DNA from: Phycisphaerales bacterium
GTDB taxonomy: Bacteria > Planctomycetota > Phycisphaerae > Phycisphaerales > UBA1924
Assembly (NCBI GenBank): GCA_007124345.1
Contig: SLFH01000221.1
Location: 1-7,856, forward strand
Reading direction: 5' to 3'
DNA: 7,856 nt
Shown: one piece after another, positions 5,540 to 7,856 of the stretch
Position numbering within the stretch: position 1 is the stretch's first letter
How the letters are laid out: each line of letters begins with the position of its first letter
Notes under the pieces: model-generated
Database searches by the model: none
Seen by the model: the letters and a program-made list of their open reading frames with translations, nothing else
What the model was told of the DNA's origin: nothing
Position numbers and translations under genes: made by a program

Positions 5540-7060
5540 ATGCGTTCGAAGGTGTTGCATCGGGTCTGTGCGGTTTCGCTCGGCATGGCTGTGTGGATGT
5601 TCCCCGCGCTGGGGGCGGATGACAAACCGGCGGTCGATCTGTCGTTCCGCGTCGCCGATGAACCCAGCGTCACGCGGCACAGCGTGACGATCGACGGGCG
5701 AGAGCTCTCCTACACCGCGATGGCGGGAAGGATGGAGCTGCCCGGCTACGACGGCAAGACACGGGCAGAGCTCTCGTTCATCGCCTACACCCTCGACGGA
5801 GACCACGGGCCCGAGGACCGGCCGCTGACATTCAGCTTCAACGGCGGGCCTGGCTCGTCGTCGGTCTGGCTGCACCTGGGCACGCTTGGACCGCGCCGCG
5901 TGCTGATGGACGATGAGGGCATGCCCCTGCCCCCGCCCGGTCGCGTGGTCGACAACGAGTTCTCGTGGCTGGACCTGACCGACATGGTCTTTATTGATCC
6001 GGTGGGGACGGGCTACAGCCGCGCCGAGGAGGGCGTGCGTCCGACGGAGTTCTTCGGGCTGCGCGAGGACATCGAGGCGGTGGGGGAGTTCATCCGCCTT
6101 TGGGTGACGCGGAACGAGCGGTGGTCGAGCCCGAAGTTCCTGATCGGCGAGTCTTACGGGACGACGCGGGCGGCGGGCCTGAGCAGTTACCTGCAGGAGA
6201 CGCACGGGATGTACCTCAACGGGGTGATCCTCGTGAGCCCGGTGCTGAACTTCCAGACGATCCGGTTCAATGTCGGTAACGAGATGCCGTACTGGCTGTT
6301 CCTGCCGACCTACGCCGCGACGGCGTTCTATCACGGGCGGCTCGAACCGGCGCTCTCAGAGGATCTGCGCTCGTTGATGGACGAGGTCGAAGAGTTCGCC
6401 GAGACGGAGTACCTCGTCGCGCTGGCCAAGGGCGACCGGCTGACGAGGTCTGAGCGTGACGAGATCGCCTCGAAGCTGGCCCGGTACACGGGACTCTCGA
6501 AGCGGTACATCGAGCAGACCGACCTGCGGATCGACATCTTCCGCTTCACCAAGGAGCTGCTGCGCGACGAGGGGGTGACGGTCGGACGCCTCGACTCGCG
6601 TTACAAGGGGCGCGACCGGCTGGATGTCGGCGACCGGTACGAGTACGACCCGAGCTACTCGGCGATCCTCGGGCCCTACTCGACGGCCCTGAACGACTAC
6701 ATGCGCCGCGAGCTGAAGTATGTCAACGACCATCCCTACGAGATCCTGACCGGTCGCGTGCGTCCGTGGAGTTATGCCCAGGACCAGAACCGCTACGCAA
6801 ACCTTGCCGAGAACCTGCGCAGCGCGATGAACCGGAACCGTGATCTGTACGCCTGGTTCGCCTGCGGGTACTACGACCTGGCGACGCCGCACTTCGCGGC
6901 CGAGTACACGATCAGCCACATGCAGCTCGACCCCGAGCTCCGCAAGCAGGTGATGCTGAGCCACTACGAGGCGGGGCACATGATGTACCTGCGGATCGCG
7001 GATCTCGAGAAGCTCAAGGTCGACGCGGTCGAGTTCTACAGGCGGGCGCTTGGTGATTGA
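5540..7060 (+). CDS. Secreted serine carboxypeptidase, peptidase family S10
   Basis: A 506-residue alpha/beta-hydrolase-fold peptidase expected to remove C-terminal residues from peptides outside the cytoplasm. Residues 1 to about 25 form a signal peptide: a basic start 'MRSKVLHR', a hydrophobic core, and 'FPALGA' as likely cleavage region. 'FSFNGGPGSSSVWLHLGTLGP' (about 98-118) is the S10 oxyanion-hole signature. 'DPVGTGYS' (153-160) is a second family block. 'LIGESYGTTRAAGL' (201-214) carries the nucleophile S205; 'GYYDLATP' (443-450) supplies D446; 'YEAGHMMYL' (476-484) supplies H480. The catalytic triad is thus complete, and GESYGTTR in place of GESYGG is usual in bacterial members. The start has an AGGAGG 6 nt upstream. 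The gene is transcribed divergently from the sirtuin-photolyase cluster and convergently with miaB; neither neighbour suggests its substrate. Confidence 0.95.
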   Translation: MRSKVLHRVCAVSLGMAVWMFPALGADDKPAVDLSFRVADEPSVTRHSVTIDGRELSYTAMAGRMELPGYDGKTRAELSFIAYTLDGDHGPEDRPLTFSFNGGPGSSSVWLHLGTLGPRRVLMDDEGMPLPPPGRVVDNEFSWLDLTDMVFIDPVGTGYSRAEEGVRPTEFFGLREDIEAVGEFIRLWVTRNERWSSPKFLIGESYGTTRAAGLSSYLQETHGMYLNGVILVSPVLNFQTIRFNVGNEMPYWLFLPTYAATAFYHGRLEPALSEDLRSLMDEVEEFAETEYLVALAKGDRLTRSERDEIASKLARYTGLSKRYIEQTDLRIDIFRFTKELLRDEGVTVGRLDSRYKGRDRLDVGDRYEYDPSYSAILGPYSTALNDYMRRELKYVNDHPYEILTGRVRPWSYAQDQNRYANLAENLRSAMNRNRDLYAWFACGYYDLATPHFAAEYTISHMQLDPELRKQVMLSHYEAGHMMYLRIADLEKLKVDAVEFYRRALGD

Positions 7061-7083
7061 GGTCGTGAAGCAGTCGGCAAGAG

Positions 7084-7198
7084 ACCCGACTCTTCGCTGC
7101 GCTCAGAGGTCGGCGTCCAGCTCTCGCGGCGGAATGTGCGCCATGCAGCGATCCGCGCAACCTTGACGCCGATCCCTGAGCAACGCGAAGGGTCGGGT
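7084..7198. repeat. Long imperfect inverted repeat between S10 peptidase gene and miaB
   Basis: Left arm 7084-7129 and right arm 7153-7198 (46 nt each) are mirror complements in constant register with no bulges. Paired blocks are 7084-7090 with 7192-7198, 7092-7097 with 7185-7190, 7101-7106 with 7176-7181, 7110-7117 with 7165-7172 and 7125-7129 with 7153-7157. I count 36 Watson-Crick pairs of 46, plus two possible G-U pairs in RNA. The loop is 23 nt. It fills most of the 167-nt gap between two convergent genes, starting 24 nt after the peptidase stop and ending 30 nt before the miaB stop, which fits a bidirectional transcript-end structure. It has no T-tract. No gene is visible in the gap. 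Confidence 0.65.
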
Positions 7199-7227
7199 AC
7201 GAACTGTTATCAGAGCCCGATCCGTCC

Positions 7228-7856
7228 TCACCCGATCAGCGAGCCCGCGAGCGACATGCCTTGGGCCGCGTCGATCCGGACCTTGACGAGGCGCCCGATG
7301 AAGTCGGCCGGGGATCGGCCCTCGGGCGTGTCGAAGAAGACGATCTGGTCGCCGTCGGTGCGACCGCTGAGCTGGACGGTGCCGTCAGCGTCGATCGACG
7401 CGATCGCGCCGTGGCTCTCTGCCGCCTCGCGGGGCTCGCGCCCCGAGACGGTCAGCGAGATTGTGTGGTTCGCCTTGTTGCGCAGACTGGACTTCTTCAG
7501 GCCGGCCTTCTTCTTCGCCCTGCGGCTGGGTCCCTCGACATACACCTCGAACTCGCGACCGACCTGCGCTCGGCCGATCTCCTCGGAGATGCCCGTCTGC
7601 AGCGCCAGCAGCTCGTTGTTGCGCCGGCGCTTGACCTCGTCGGGCACATCGTCGGGGATGCGGTCGTAGGCGACGGTGCCGGGGCGGGGCGAATACTTGA
7701 AGATGAAGCAGTTCTTGTAGCGGCTGCGCTCGAGCAGCTTCTTTGTCGCCTCGAAGTCCTCGTCGGTCTCGGTGGGGAAGCCAACGATGATGTCGCCCGA
7801 GATCATCAGCGGGCGGCCGAGCTCGGGCTGGTCGAGGTACTGGCGCGCGCGGGCGA
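7228..7856 (-). CDS. miaB: tRNA-2-methylthio-N6-dimethylallyladenosine synthase MiaB, C-terminal part
   Basis: The 5' part runs off the right edge; 208 residues and the TGA stop (7228-7230) are visible. MiaB is a radical-SAM enzyme that adds a methylthio group to the isopentenyl-adenosine at position 37 of tRNAs reading UNN codons. The MTTase domain and the CxxxCxxC cluster are outside the window. Visible are the end of the radical-SAM barrel ('SGDIIVGFPTETDEDF'), the MiaB-typical 'CFIFKYSPRPGTVAYDRIPDDVPDEVKRRR' region, and the C-terminal TRAM domain ('FEVYVEGPSR' ... 'LSGRTDGDQIVFF' ... 'GRLVKVRIDAAQGMSLAGSL'). Between 'VEGPSR' and 'LSGRT' lie about 50 residues (7372-7518) where most MiaB proteins have only a few; the first part is Lys/Arg-rich. 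'FIFKYSPRPGT' and 'VKRRRNNELLA' favour MiaB over the relatives MtaB and RimO. Confidence 0.92.
   Translation of the reverse strand, partial: ARARQYLDQPELGRPLMISGDIIVGFPTETDEDFEATKKLLERSRYKNCFIFKYSPRPGTVAYDRIPDDVPDEVKRRRNNELLALQTGISEEIGRAQVGREFEVYVEGPSRRAKKKAGLKKSSLRNKANHTISLTVSGREPREAAESHGAIASIDADGTVQLSGRTDGDQIVFFDTPEGRSPADFIGRLVKVRIDAAQGMSLAGSLIG

Noticed and set aside
5423..6334. An upstream extension of the sirtuin frame to an ATG at 6334.
   Set aside because: It runs antisense through the S10 peptidase gene, whose catalytic motifs are all intact, and the extension shows no domain. GTG 5422 gives a normal sirtuin length.
7136..7669. A + strand frame of 177 residues opposite miaB.
   Set aside because: It is antisense to the conserved MiaB C-terminus and begins inside the inverted repeat; its product resembles no family.

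Overview
This is a GC-rich chromosomal window that probably comes from a member of the Planctomycetota, most likely the Phycisphaerae. The lineage call rests on three things. The truncated gene at the left edge ends in the 'NVLFNDG' tail typical of planctomycetal type II secretion pseudopilin-like proteins. The MiaB fragment at the right edge carries a planctomycete-like 'FIFKYSPRPGT...VKRRRNNELLA' stretch. Shine-Dalgarno strength varies widely between genes. The assignment is inference; no rRNA is present to confirm it.

Layout, left to right. (1) Positions 1-328, + strand: C-terminal part of a pseudopilin-like/H-X9-DG-type protein. (2) 329-603: intergenic, dominated by a 141-bp imperfect inverted repeat (337-477). 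(3) 604-1390, + strand: ribosomal protein genes rpmI (L35, with an unusual C-terminal extension) and rplT (L20), closed by a strong intrinsic terminator at 1419-1453. infC is not next to them. (4) 5422-1481, - strand: a tight three-gene cluster read leftwards, consisting of a class III-type sirtuin deacylase (GTG start), an iron-sulfur bacterial cryptochrome/(6-4) photolyase that overlaps the sirtuin stop, and, 37 bp further on, a class I CPD photolyase. The two photolyases together would cover both main UV photoproducts. (5) 5423-5539: divergent intergenic region. (6) 5540-7060, + strand: secreted serine carboxypeptidase of family S10. (7) 7061-7227: intergenic between convergent genes, holding a second long imperfect inverted repeat (7084-7198). 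(8) 7228-7856, - strand: 3' part of miaB (tRNA methylthiotransferase) with an unusually long insertion in its TRAM domain.

Most genes are ordinary housekeeping or repair genes. The parts most worth following up are the sirtuin-photolyase-photolyase cluster, the apparent loss of zinc-ribbon cysteines in the sirtuin, the missing conventional start codon of the iron-sulfur photolyase, the lineage-type extensions in L35 and MiaB, and the long two-armed inverted repeats found at each of the three intergenic gene ends. I found no CRISPR array, transposase, tRNA or rRNA.
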